In this document: positions 12,473-26,269 of the stretch, in pieces
Numbering within the stretch: the first letter of the stretch is position 1
Layout of the letters: each line of letters begins with the position of its first letter
From: Chrysomallon squamiferum
Lineage: Eukaryota > Mollusca > Gastropoda > Neomphalida > Peltospiridae
Direction: 5' to 3'
DNA: 64,000 nt
NCBI GenBank assembly: GCA_012295275.1
Contig: CM022667.1
Location: forward strand, 10,225,038 to 10,289,037
Position numbers and translations under genes: made by a program
Notes under the pieces: model-generated
Seen by the model: the letters and a program-made list of their open reading frames with translations, nothing else
Database searches by the model: none
Told to the model about the DNA's origin: nothing

Positions 12473-12517
12473 AATGTTTCATGGAGGGAAACCAGAAAAG
12501 AGAATGTCAAGAAAAAG
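12473..12517 (+). CDS. Cassette exon B1 (45 nt, phase 2-2)
   Basis: CTTGTCAG acceptor, 45-nt body, GTAACT donor. It reads A-ATG..., encoding MFHGGKPEKRMSRK with a split Arg codon (AG|A) at the junction. It preserves the frame when spliced to another copy or to the 14659 exon. Confidence 0.65.
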
Positions 12518-12553
12518 GTAACTGTTCTAATTTTATTATTATTATTACTTCTA

Positions 12554-12600
<47 letters not shown>

Positions 12601-12772
12601 GTATTATTATTAATATTATTATTATTATTAGTAGTAGTTGTTGCAGCAGTACTAGTAGTAGTATTACTTGTGAGAATGTCTCATAGTATTATCAACATCA
12701 TTATTATTGTTGTTTACTGATATTGTTATTGTTAATTAGTATTATTATTATTATCATTGTCGTTATTGTTAC

Positions 12773-12832
<60 letters not shown>

Positions 12833-12839
12833 TTGTCAG

Positions 12840-12884
12840 AATGTGCTATGGAGGGAATCCAGGAAAGAGAAATTCAAGAAAAAG
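12840..12884 (+). CDS. Cassette exon B2
   Basis: Same 45-nt plan with CTTGTCAG acceptor and GTAACT donor. It encodes MCYGGNPGKRNSRK; the second internal Met of the consensus is replaced by Asn. Confidence 0.6.
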
Positions 12885-13183
12885 GTAACTGTTATAATTT
12901 TATTATTATTATTATTATTATTACTATTGCTACTTCTACCACTACTACTACTATTATTATTAGTAGTAGTATTACTTGTCAGATAGTATTATCATCATCA
13001 TTATTGTTATTGTCTATTGATATTGTTATTGTTAATTATTATTATTATTAATATTATTATCATCATCATCATCATAATCATCATCATTATTGTTTTTGTT
13101 ACTGTTATTGTTGTTATTGTTATTATTATCATTACTATTGTTATTATTATTATTATTATATTATTATTATTATTACTTGTCAG

Positions 13184-13228
13184 AATGTTTCACAAAGGGA
13201 AACCAGAAAATAGAATGTCAAGAAAAAG
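13184..13228 (+). CDS. Cassette exon B3 with destroyed donor site
   Basis: The acceptor and 45-nt body are intact (MFHKGKPENRMSRK), but the donor GT is AT (AAAAAG|ATAGCT). Read-through meets TAG at once. It is probably never used as a normal cassette. The syntenic copy at 37896-37940 has the same lesion. Confidence 0.5.
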
Positions 13229-13427
13229 ATAGCTGTTCTAAATTTTATTATTATTATTATTACTATTGCTACTACTACTACTACCACTACAACATATGAG
13301 AGGCAATAACCTTTGATCATGATCATTCTGTCACTACTGCTGCTACTACTACAACGATTATCATTATTATTATTATTATTAGCATCATTATGATTACTAT
13401 CATTATCATCGTCATTATCATTATCAA

Positions 13428-13481
<54 letters not shown>

Positions 13482-13488
13482 TTGTTAG

Positions 13489-13533
13489 AATGTGTTATGG
13501 AGCAAATCCAGAAAAGAGAATGTCAAGAAAAAG
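13489..13533 (+). CDS. Cassette exon B4
   Basis: CTTGTTAG acceptor, 45-nt body encoding MCYGANPEKRMSRK, GTAACT donor. Confidence 0.6.
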
Positions 13534-13658
13534 GTAACTGAATTAAGATTCTAAAACAATAATTTTCTTATTAGGGACTATTTCTTCTTATTTCTTGTTA
13601 TTTTGTATTATTATTATTATTAGTAGTAGTAGTAGTAGTAGCAGTAGTAGTAGTAGTA

Positions 13659-13693
<35 letters not shown>

Positions 13694-13905
13694 TTCATCA
13701 TCATTTATTGTGATTGTTTATTGTTTATTGTTATGATTATTATTATTATTATCATCATTGTTATTGTTACTGTTATTGTTATTGTTATTATTATATTATT
13801 ATTATTACTACTACTACAACAACTACTACTGCTACTAGTAGTACTACTACTATTATTATTATTGTTATTATTATTAGTATTTATTTATTTTGTATTTATT
13901 TTCAG

Positions 13906-13950
13906 AATGTTTCATGGAGGGAACCCAGAAAAGAGAATGTCAAGAAAAAG
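13906..13950 (+). CDS. Cassette exon B5
   Basis: ATTTTCAG acceptor, 45-nt body encoding MFHGGNPEKRMSRK, GTAACT donor. Confidence 0.63.
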
Positions 13951-13972
13951 GTAACTGTTCTAATTTTATTAT

Positions 13973-14095
<123 letters not shown>

Positions 14096-14102
14096 TTGTC
14101 AG

Positions 14103-14147
14103 AATGTCTCATGGAGGGAACCCAGAAAAGAGAATGTCAAGAAAAAG
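14103..14147 (+). CDS. Cassette exon B6
   Basis: CTTGTCAG acceptor, 45-nt body encoding MSHGGNPEKRMSRK, GTAACT donor. Confidence 0.63.
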
Positions 14148-14182
14148 GTAACTGTATTATTGTTGTTGTCGTTGTTTTTGTT

Positions 14183-14281
<99 letters not shown>

Positions 14282-14374
14282 TTCATCATCATTATTGTTA
14301 TTGTTTATTGTTTATTGTTATGGTTATTATTATTATTATCATCATTGTTACTAATACTGTTATTGTTATTGTTA

Positions 14375-14444
<70 letters not shown>

Positions 14445-14451
14445 TTATTAG

Positions 14452-14496
14452 AATGTGTTATGGAGGAAATCCAGGAAAGAGAATGTCAAGAAAAAG
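14452..14496 (+). CDS. Cassette exon B7
   Basis: CTTATTAG acceptor, 45-nt body encoding MCYGGNPGKRMSRK, GTAACT donor. It is the last cassette before the 49-nt connecting exon at 14659. Confidence 0.62.
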
Positions 14497-14570
14497 GTAA
14501 CTGAATTGAGATTCTAAAACACAATAATTTTCTTATTAGACTGTTTCTTTTATTGTTGTTTATTCTTGTC

Positions 14571-14648
<78 letters not shown>

Positions 14649-15699
14649 GATTTGGCAGAATGTCGTCTGATGGAAGTGAAGACAGGTCAGGGAGAAAAAG
14701 AAAAAAGGTAATTAATTGTCATATTCTTAATTGGGGATGTTTCTTGTTCTTCTTACTTGTTTAGTTCTTTTTTTTTTCTGTATTGTAACTGTTATTATTA
14801 TAATTGATATTGTTTTGTTTCTTTTTGTCAAATAACTGTCATAGTATTCAACGCTAGTGCAGTCTCAGAAAAAAATAAACATCCTTTAAATTTATTTAAC
14901 AGACGTACAAGTACAAGCCTGCATGCTTACATATATATAAACAATCACACACATGCCTACATATACTTTTATAGATACAAAAAGACATATACAAACATAA
15001 ATAAAAATGTACACATACAAATTTCAGATCTTTAATGATGCCATTCATGGCAGCATTGAAGTGGATCCTCTGAGTATAAAGATAATCGATACGATGCAGT
15101 TTCAGAGACTTCGTTTTCTAAAACAACTCGGTTTGGCTTACTTTGTTTATCCTGCAGCATCACACAATCGATTTGAACACTGCATCGGGTAAGTTATTTT
15201 TATTTATATTTATACCTTTAGTATTCGGAGAAATAGTATAAATATATCCAACATAATTTCAAGTTTTGTTTCGTTTCTTTATTAATTCTGTATATATATA
15301 TATTTTTTTATTATTATTATTATTCATTTGTTTGTTTTTTGTGTTTGAGTGTTTATTTTGGCTCTCCTATGTTAATGAATAATGAAATGTAACAAGAATA
15401 GTGTAGATAAAGCCGCCATATTTATGTAGTCATGACGTCATCACAGACGTTTGAGCTCCAAAGTTTCTCCTATAAAGTTTCTCAAACATATTAAGTATCA
15501 GTCGTTGATATCAGAATTCTATGTATAAGAGTCATTGATTAAATGACATATTCCCCAAATTACATTTAATAATCCATGTAGAACTGATTGCATTATGAAG
15601 GCATACGTATTTAAAGGTTTGTAAACACTAATCGGCGTTCGACGTTGCCATCTTGCATTTCGATCGGAAGTTTCCGTGAGCTCATGGAAAATTTTAAAC

Positions 15700-16170
15700 T
15701 TCCAATTCTTCAACTTAATCAAACCTTTCAAAGTGGATTATTTTTGTGAAAATGCGTGTATAATATACTTAAATTATAATTCGGTAAAAGGTCAATGTTC
15801 CCCTGTCACAACCCAGCAGAAAAGAACATTTAGTTGTTCTTTGTACCCATTAAATCGGCGAAATTTCTGGGGTTTTTTTTCCGTGACGTACTTTGTGCCG
15901 TTACGAGTTATCGTTCCTGTTGGTCCATATGTCAGTTATTGGCCAACAGGAACGATAACTCGTAATGTCACAAATTACGACACCGGAAAAAAATGCATCC
16001 AGAATTTAATGGATACGAACTGCACCTGAATGTTCTTTTCTGTTGGGTTCTGACACAGGAAATATTGCCAATTTAGAAAAGTTAATACATTAATCTTTTA
16101 CCGAATTATAATTTTAGTTTATTACGCCCGCATTTGCACAAAAATAATCCAGTTTGAAAAGCTTGATCAA
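15700..16170. mobile_element. Foldback / MITE-like inverted repeat in gene B intron 2
   Basis: Nested inverted repeats: a perfect 23-bp stem (15901-15923 with 15943-15965); an outer pair GTCACAACCCAGCAGAAAAG (15805) with its complement at about 16030-16054; and outer arms around 15734-15789 and 16094-16160. No coding capacity. Confidence 0.65.
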
Positions 16171-16396
16171 GTGGAAAAAGGAGTTACGAAAGGCGCGCGA
16201 CATCATGGTTTGGTAATGTGAACAACCATCCTTATTTTTATCAGTGTAAATGATAGAAAGTTCAGAAGACAGATGTTTGTCTGGTGAGTACAACACGCAC
16301 GCGCGCGAACTATGAAAATAGCGTCTGGGACAAAACTTCCCATTTTCTGGTCTTTTCGGATTTCAGGTACTTGTATTATTACGACGTCGCCAGCCG

Positions 16397-16428
<32 letters not shown>

Positions 16429-16938
16429 AACAACCACAAAAAATAATAATAATAATAACAAAATAAAATAAAGAATTTTCACAGACACTAACGCGTGAAT
16501 ATGAAGATGACTATTCTCTTTAGGTACTATAATGTGGACATGTTACTCTGGTAAGACTCCATAGGGAACAGCTCGGAGTACATAGTTGTAAAACGATACT
16601 TGAAACCATTATAATCCTTATTTTTTTTTAAATAATACTGATTTCCATTTTCAATGGATTGGAGGTCGCATTTACATGTAAAAAGCAAATTGATTACGTG
16701 TCATTTGAATGATTGCTTTGATACATTCATGACAACGCTTGATGCAGTTTTACAAAAGAAAATGTAAAAAAATCCATTAAAAGTCCGTAAAAATTAAATG
16801 TTCACACTTTTTCATTAAAACTAAAAGCATTCAACTTCTAAAACATGTACTATTGTGTAGAATGAGTTGTATATACAATCAGATACCAAGGTGACATTCA
16901 AATATTTTTCGTTGGTCTTTGTAATAATTTTGTAGTTC

Positions 16939-17073
<135 letters not shown>

Positions 17074-17119
17074 AGATCTAATTTGTTTAGCTATGCCCCA
17101 ATAATATTTTGAAAAGGAA

Positions 17120-17150
<31 letters not shown>

Positions 17151-17527
17151 ATAATAATAATAAATATTATTATTATTATAGTTATTTATTTAGATTTTAA
17201 ATTTATTTTGCAGTGTTTATCATCTGGCTGGTGAGTTTGTACAGAGATTAATGGACAGTCAGAAAGATCTGAATATAACTGAGAAAGATAAACTTTGTGT
17301 ACAAATCGCTGGACTTTGCCACGACCTGGGTAATAATTTGAAACATTTCTCTGTGTGATACATCTGTGTTCTACTATTACAAAGAGCAGCACAATAAAAC
17401 TCTGGCCATGTTCTATGCTCACCTCATAACCTAGTTACTGAAACTGCGAAGGGGCGAATATTTGAAACACTTTAGTAACCTTGGTTACCGATTTACCGAT
17501 TACTATCATTCTAAATCTAATGTAGAA

Positions 17528-17560
<33 letters not shown>

Positions 17561-17693
17561 TATTAAAAAAAAAAATGAAAACTGTCAGTTCCAAAAAGTA
17601 TAAAAATAAAGATATAATTAAATGGCAGCATTTGATCACGCGACCAAAATATTAGTTTAGAACTGAATCTTACTTTAAAATTTCCAGATATTT

Positions 17694-17695
17694 AA

Positions 17696-17760
<65 letters not shown>

Positions 17761-17761
17761 C

Positions 17762-17814
<53 letters not shown>
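17694..17814. repeat. (AAT)n repeat in gene B intron 3
   Basis: Near-pure AAT with one AAC interruption. Confidence 0.95.
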
Positions 17815-18177
17815 GACTAATAAACAGTTTTAACTTGATAAAATAAAACGATTATAAATGTGCTACTTCTACTCGTAATCTAGATGTATTATTAAGTGAC
17901 TTTTTTCAGTTTGATAACGTTAGGTATTCTGCAAAAGGAGGTTGTCATATATTATTTCAATTATATATATGTGCGAGCGTGCGTGCGTGTGTTTGTGTGT
18001 GAGTGTCTGTGTTTACGTATGTATGTATACTTATTTATTTATTTATTTATTTATTTATATTGCAGGACTTGGACCATATTCACACTTATTTGATAACAGG
18101 TTCATTCCAGAGGTGCGACCAAAGAAAGCAAAGTGGAGTGTTAGTTTTGTTTATCTTTAAATTTGAATTCATAACTC

Positions 18178-18202
18178 ATACTACTATTACTACTACTACT
18201 AT

Positions 18203-18261
<59 letters not shown>

Positions 18262-18425
18262 ATAATAATAATAATAACAACAACAACAACAACAACAAGA
18301 ATGATAACATTAACAGAAATAACTGCAACAGCAATAATAATGACAATGACAATAACAATAACAGTAACAACAACAACAATGATAATAATAATAATAATAA
18401 TAATCATAATAATAATAATAAGTTG
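18178..18425. repeat. Compound ACT/AAT/AAC repeat in gene B intron 4
   Basis: ACT tract followed by AAT and AAC tracts directly after exon 4. The same position holds AAT tracts in D (42688-42790). Confidence 0.92.
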
Positions 18426-20212
18426 TTTATCATGCATGGTTCAATCCAGGCTTCCACTTTAAACAGTTTATTTATTTATTTATTTAATTTTCATAAAATG
18501 ATTGCATTCAAAATAAATATCATTATTCATAAAAGAATAATAATTATTAAAACAAACAAATAAATAAATAAATAAGTTGTTTATGATGCCTGGCTCTAAC
18601 AGTTGTTCAACCTGAAACAATTTATTTATTTATTTATTTATTTCTCTTGATCTTCACAAAACAAATATCATTATTCGGTATACTGATGGAGTTCTTTCTT
18701 TCTTTCTTTCTTTCTTATTTATTTATTTCTGAGAAATAACTTGCTTTCAAAGTAAATTGTTATTTCTGACAAATGTCAACACCTGGAGAACTGATGAGGA
18801 TATAAACCAGTGTTGTTCTACAGTTACCACTAAATGTCTGATGTTTTTATTCACATCTGCCAAGAAAAGTTTTCTGGTGCCTACATTTTTTTCCTCTAAA
18901 AAAATATAGCTATAAAGAAAAGAAAAGAAACCAAAGTAAATAATTTAAATAAAATCTGCAGTCTGTCTTCCAGTATTTCGTGTATAGACAATGTGTTTAG
19001 CTATGTTTTTAACTTTTTATTTTAATTTTTTAAATTTAAATTTATTATTATTATTATTTTTTTTTTAAGTGATTTTATTTTCATTTTGAAATGATGGCTG
19101 TGTCACGTGATCCAGATTTACGATACTTTTTGTAAAGAAACTAATCTCAGAATGCATTTTTGTTAATATATATATTTTTAATCATATTGTTTTTCTTGTT
19201 GTTCGTAGACTGATATAAATCTTTTCTTTGTCACCATATTCTGATTCAGCACGAGGACGCTACCGAGCAGTTATTTGACTCTTTAACTGAAAAAAAAAAT
19301 GTCAAAGATGAATTTGCTAAAAATAAACTGGACAAGAAGGACAAAGCTTTCATAAAACTCCTGATCAAGGGACTCCCTGACAATATGTCAAAACAAGTAA
19401 GACATTAACGTACAACTATGACTAGGATGCATATTACCAACTGAAATAACAAAACTGCTTCAAAATATAGATTACAAATTGGTTGAGAATATTGTACTCG
19501 ATATAAAATTCGGCTGTTCACTCTCAGTTCACTCTGACAGTCTGTGATTTCTGGTCTCTAGGAAGATACACATAACAAATCCTAGAAAATGTCCTCTTCA
19601 GTTTACCGTCTAAGGCTATTTCGCCTTCCAGTCAGTTCCTTGTCACTAACTTGTCAGCGGCCTTGTCATTTGCCTTCAACACTGCTATAAAATGTACACA
19701 AGAACTCAGATATTGAAAACTATTGGCAGCTGTATATTTACAAACATAAAAAGCAAACTGGATTTTGTTTGAATTGTAATGTTTTATGATTCTCGTTAAA
19801 AACAACAACACTGATTAATGCTCTTTGTTCAAATAAAGGATTACATTAGGCTAAATAACTGAAATATTATTATTATTTTTTTGATTTTTTGTATTAACAA
19901 TTTTACATCTGAAATCGTGAAGACAAACACATGTATGAAAACATTACAGAACCTCTCTTGTTACTGATGTGTATTTGTGGCTATTTTAATTACACATATA
20001 TTTTTTCTTTTCTTTTTTCCCCCTTAGGACTGGAAAAGAATTGGTAGGAATAAAAAGAAAAGTTTTCTGTTTGAGGTAAAACGTGCAACATAATTTCTTA
20101 CTAAAGCTGTTGTATTTTTATAAATTTTATGTTTACTATGTCTGTACTGCTTTGTTTGAAATTTATAATTAGTAACGTTTGCTGTATTTTGTGCAAAAAA
20201 GCCATCATCGTG

Positions 20213-20310
<98 letters not shown>

Positions 20311-20345
20311 AATAATTATAATTATTATAATAATAACAACAACTA
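20213..20345. repeat. (AAT)n repeat in gene B intron 6
   Basis: Near-pure AAT tract. Confidence 0.95.
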
Positions 20346-23300
20346 GATTAATAAAGAAGTAAATAATAAAAATGAAAAAATAAAATATGAGATTTAATTT
20401 GTAAATATAAAACCTTTACTCTTATTGTATATATGTGATTTTGAGTGTGACAGCACGAACAGACAGCTAAAAGCAGTTTGATGTATCGTTATATTATTAT
20501 TTATAATATGAAATCAAACTCTGGCATATACACTTTAACATATTTGATTTTAAGACCATATTTGGAGGTGAGAAATTATTAGTAATTTTCTGTTTTTTTC
20601 AGATAGTTGCGAATAAAAGCAAATGGGACTATTTCGCCCGAGACAGCTACATGCTCGGAATTCAAAACAACTTCAATCATATTCGTTACATGAAGTTTGC
20701 CAAAGTTCTGGAAGCTGGAGATGGGCGATATCACATTTGTAGGAGGGATAAGGTGAAATGTTATTTATACCATCATCATCGTTTTCTTCTTCTTCTTCTT
20801 CGTCATCATTTTCATCGTTATGATGTCGTATAGGCAGTGATAGTAAAAACAATGCATAATGGCAATCATTAACAAACAGCTTGATTCGGAATTTATACGG
20901 TGATTATTTTCTCTATTATATTTAAGTGAATTCCAGTAACAGAAAAAATGAATTTTAAAATATTAACTGCAACAATATTAAACATTATTAGACGAGTCAT
21001 ATTTCATTGCAGCAGTACTAAGTAAAGTGGATGTAAAGTGATTGCAGGATCACAATTGATATAAAAAACTAAAGTTATATTAAAACTAATTTACAGGAGG
21101 CCCTAAACATCTACAACATGTTTATGATCTTCACAGACAAGCCTACAAGCACAGAATGACAGCAACTTTGGAGAATCTGTGAGTTTGCTTCAACTGAAGT
21201 ACGTTTGTAAATTGTATTGTATTCTGCCGGCATGCAAACAAAAATATTCAGAGTGTGTTTTTAAAAATTTCATATGATTTGATGATCTGCTGCAGAAATT
21301 TATTATCAGCAATTCAGAATAAAACCCTTTTTATTTTTGTCATTGTTAATACAAGTCTATCAACTTACTGTTATTTTCTAGGTTAGTCGAAGCTTTGATT
21401 AAAGCAAATGACCATTTACTATTTAAAGGAAAAGATGGGTGAGTCTACATTTTTGTATCTCAAAAGTGTAAACATAGTATTTGTAATACATTTTATTGTA
21501 ACCTTTATTCATTAAATCAACGAATTTTTTTGTATTTATATCCTTGGAACAAAATTATTTAGACTAAATTATATATTACGAACGTTTACACAGCTTAACA
21601 TCGTAATATATGTTTGTTATCTAAATGAATCAAGGCAGAATTATCATGCTTGTAATGAAATCAGTATATATACAATCAAATGATTTTATTTTTTTGATAT
21701 TCTGTGGAACATATTTATTAAGTTAAAATTATATCCTACAACAACAACATCTCAGAAAGACATCACTTTTCTTCAGACACCTAATATTTAGCCTCATTAA
21801 CATAAACTGACATTTTTTTCTTCATAGTACATAGATAAATATGTCTATAAAAATCAATGCATGCAGTAGAGATGAGCAAAATGTTCCGTATTCCAAAAGA
21901 TTATTAATGTTAAACCTTGCAAGAAAGTTTAATTTTTCCTCATTACAAATTATAATCATGTTTCCTCTAATCCATACTTATTGTATTTTACAGAACAAAA
22001 AGAAAGATGTCTGAATGTATTGACGATCCAGTGGCCTACTGCAAACTGACAGATGACGTGTTCACGAAAATTCTGTTTTCTGACGATGACAATCTCAAGG
22101 AATCAAGAGAAATTCTGAAAAAGATCATAGAGAGAAAAGTGGATAAATGTGTTGCATCAAGTCCTTTCCTTAACGCAGATGAGGTTTCTTGTTATCGTTT
22201 TTTCTTTCAGATATCTTTATCGTCTGAATTTCGAAATGATTTTAGTAGTTAGACACTTGTTAAATTACTTTTTTCATTACTGACAAATTTTGCAGATATT
22301 TTCACATTCTTAGAAATAGAAAGAAATAATTAATATCCATCAAAGCCTTATAATAAACATCTTTATATATATATATAAATTTTCAGTGAAAAGGGAAAAG
22401 AAAAGAAAGAAGGGAATGAAGGTTTGTATGCAGGGAAAAATAAAAGAATTGAATCTTTGTTCGTTCAAAACTCAGTAATCATAAATAAGTTAAATTAAGA
22501 GTTTAAAATAAGCAGTACACCTTTTATTTGTGTCATAACAAAATGATTAATATTGAATTGTAATTATATATTGTAAAAGATGGGAAATGAAAGAAAAAAA
22601 GAAACAGTTGTTACATTTCGCTTTGATTTATTTCAGTTTGAGGAGCTTAAAAAAGCACTTAAAGAAGACAAAAACAAAACTGAGGATTTTTATACAGTGG
22701 TAATGAGCAGAGAGTCATCTTTTTAAAAATTGTTTTTGGTTTCTTTATTTGTTAGAATGTTGAACATTTCTGAATGTTTATTGCTTCTAACTTTGCTATA
22801 TTTTGTAGCTGTGAAGCAGATTCGCTGTTGAATATTTTCATAAACATTCTTCATATGTTTAGGATTTGAAGTTTGACTATGGCATGAAGGAAAAAAATCC
22901 TGTTGAAAATGTGTATTTCTACTCAAAACACGACCCTGACAAAGCTTTTAAGCTAGAAAAATCAGAGGTATGTGTAGTCAAATACAACTCTGCCGACTGA
23001 ATCATGATTTAAATTGAGCAGCATCTTTTTAGTAATTGATTTCATATTTTGATTTTCACAGAAAATGTATGTTGTGTGTTGCTTTTGTTTTTCTTTAACT
23101 TATAATAGATATACATTATTTCGAGTTCATATTTTGAATGGAGATCTGTGTGGAAGTTATCTACCTTTTCATGTTTGGGTTTGCTTCCTCATTATCAGAG
23201 TGGTCCTTAATCTTATAACTGTTCACTACATTGTGATCACTTTGTCGTTAAATAGAATATTTCCTTCTTTCTTCCTTGTCTCCTTCCTTGCTTCTTTCCT

Positions 23301-23854
23301 TCCTTCCTTCCTTCCGTACATCCAAAATACTGTCATGATGCCAAATTATTGAAATCTTGTCATTTATTTATTTGTTATTCTTCTTGAGGCTGAATTGCTG
23401 AAAATAAACCATATGTCAGTAACTAAAAGTCACATTAGTTGAAAACAACTAATTTTATTATTATTACATTCTACTAAATCTTTTTATTTATTTACTATTT
23501 TATTTTATTTTGTTTATATATTAATATATTTATTTATTTATTTATTTAGGTTCCTCGCCTTCTACCAGAACACTTTTTAGAAGGTATTATCTATGTTTTC
23601 TGCAAAGACAACGATGAAGAGAAACAAAGAAATGCTTATGATTACTTTAAAAAAAAATGTAAAAAAAAGGGAATTGGAGGTATGTAAAATAAATAAATAA
23701 ATATATAATTATAATATTAATAATGATAATAATAATAACAAATATTATGGTGTAACAACTTGGAAGATAAATCAATTATATTTTTATCTACTTCAAGAAA
23801 AACTATTAATTATTTATGACGTTATCATAACTTTTTTCAATCAGTATTTAATGC

Positions 23855-23857
<3 letters not shown>

Positions 23858-23930
<73 letters not shown>
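23858..23930. repeat. (AT)n microsatellite
   Basis: Uninterrupted AT run downstream of gene B exon 13. Confidence 0.95.
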
Positions 23931-23933
<3 letters not shown>

Positions 23934-24346
23934 GTTGCAACAGGTTTCACCTCACACGAGTGCAGGTCACTGATAACACTTGAAAACTCCTCCTTTCATT
24001 GAACAGTGTCCCATTTTTACCTGAGTGTTAAATAAATACACCTCTGTACTGGTTCACATTACTTTGTTGGGTTTCAGCTACCAGTGAATTAAAAACAGTA
24101 CCTTCGAATTATTAATTACGGTTTACACTCAAGGGAGGCAATTACTAATTACAATTAACTCCAAAAAGATAATTACATATGACAGCCATAACCTCCCTTG
24201 CACATATGAGACATAATGATTGTACACTGTAAGAACTAGCAAATGTCCGAAATTTCCTTAGTATTTCAGACAAACGACCTTTATTTTTTTTAAACTGTTT
24301 GAAATACAAACATGTTATATTTATATAGGTAGCTACACTAATAATG

Positions 24347-24387
<41 letters not shown>

Positions 24388-24949
24388 AATAAAAATTCAT
24401 AAGAAAAAGTTTTTTTGACAGAAATGTTCGCTGATTAGAGATTCTTACTTCCAGTGCTATTTTTCGTTAGTATTAATAACAACAACACAACAACAACAAT
24501 AATAATAAAAATAATAAAAGAACAATAATAATAATAATAATAATAATAATAGTAGTAGTAGTAGTAGTAGTAATAGCAGTAGTAGTAGTAGTAGTAGTAG
24601 CAGTAGTAACAGTAATAGTAATGGTAAAGGAACCTTCTTCTGTCTAAAAAATTTACGATATCACCTCACCCACTTGTGTATTGTTTAGTCTCATTTTCTG
24701 TGATCTTTAGGTAGGCTAGCAGGAAAAAAAAAAACTAAAAAAAACCTATTTATTTTTTATTTATTTATCATCGAGATTATTTTACATTATTGATTTTTAT
24801 TTTATTTTATTTTATTTATTTATTTATATTCGAGATTATTTTACATTATTTATTTACATTTTATTTTATTTTATTTATTTATTTATTTTTATTTATTTAT
24901 TTATTTACTTATTTATTTGTTTGTTTGTTTAGTAAGCTATATATTTAGC

Positions 24950-25183
24950 TAGCTAGATAGATAGATAGAGAAACATACAGATATATAGATAGACAGACAG
25001 ACAGATATATAGATAGACAGACAGACAGATAGATAGATAAATAGATAGACAGACAGACAGATAGATAGATAAATAGATAGACAGACACACAGACATACAG
25101 ACATACAGATATATAGAAAGATAGATAGACAGACAGACAAGCAGACAGACATACATACATACATACAAATAGATAGATAGATT

Positions 25184-25225
<42 letters not shown>

Positions 25226-25250
25226 CACCCAGACAGATAGATAGATAGAC
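24950..25250. repeat. GATA/GACA tetranucleotide array
   Basis: About 300 bp of GATA and GACA units next to the truncated inverted module. Confidence 0.95.
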
Positions 25251-25625
25251 AATTCTTTTCGTTGGTTTATTTTATCATTTTCACTATATATATATTAACG
25301 AGAGTGAATCGCTGTTTATTTGTTAATAGCTCTATTGCTAATAAATTAATTACTTGATGATGCGCAGTAACGTTAGTTTATTGTTAATGGTCCACACCAA
25401 AGGTATACACGACATTCGAAGTAATCTCAAGTAACAATCACCTACCAACATCTCACAGAGATCAGATTATAGTTCCTTCATCTTTTTGTATAGAGTGAAT
25501 CATGAGAAGCGGTTTTAATTACGTCCTCCTGAGCAATACATTTTACGAGCTTTTGTATAGCTACCGCTAATAATTATAAAATTCGTGTTGTGTTTGTTAT
25601 TTTTCTAATGAACAAAAACGTGCTA
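25250..25625 (-). repeat. Inverted promoter-module copy, truncated
   Basis: Matches 63060-63640 but is interrupted and shortened. The TATA/ISRE end is replaced by GATA/GACA repeats on the left. It marks the left edge of the second A/C-type block. Confidence 0.5.
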
Positions 25626-26269
25626 TATATATATACATTATACATACATACATATATAAATACATACATACATATATACATACATATATATATATACACA
25701 CACACATATATACACACAATTATATATACATACACACATATATACATACATATATATATATATATATACATAAATAAATACATACACACACACACACACA
25801 TATATCTATATATATTTAATGTTCAGCAAGGAAATATGTATGTATGTATGTTATTTTATTTCAAATTATGTGTGTTTGTGTTTGTGTGTGCACGTGTGTC
25901 ACAGAAAGTGATGATGTATGGATACCTAATATTTGTGAGTATTTGACTAAAGATCTGCAGATATTATCACTTGTGGTCTTATTTTTTTACAGAAATTGTA
26001 ACATAAGTGTGCATGAAATAGACTGAGGTATTCTCCTCATGATATGAAAAAAAAAAAGCAAAACATACTAAAAATACGAAGATACAGCAAACCTAAGGAT
26101 TTATTCATGTTACAGGGAAAAGTGAAATTATCAATCAGTAAATCAAATAAAAGAAAAACATAAAAGTTTAAACAATATCATAAATAAGTAATCAAGATAC
26201 TGGAAGCAGATCATCCTCTGACTGAGGAAGGTTAGATGATAGGAAGCCAGTGCAAGCACCATCTCGCTG

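Larger units (their letters stand above)
23690..25250. other. Gene B 3' flank, no terminal exon found
   Basis: Holds an AT run, ATAA/TAG trinucleotide tracts, ATTT repeats and a GATA/GACA array, plus short unique stretches. No counterpart of the DPQW or EPKC terminal exon was seen. Confidence 0.45.

Noticed and set aside
24945-25252. Minus-strand ORFs rich in SIYLSVCL repeats
   Set aside because: Six-frame by-products of the GATA/GACA array, open in all frames because of the repeat period.
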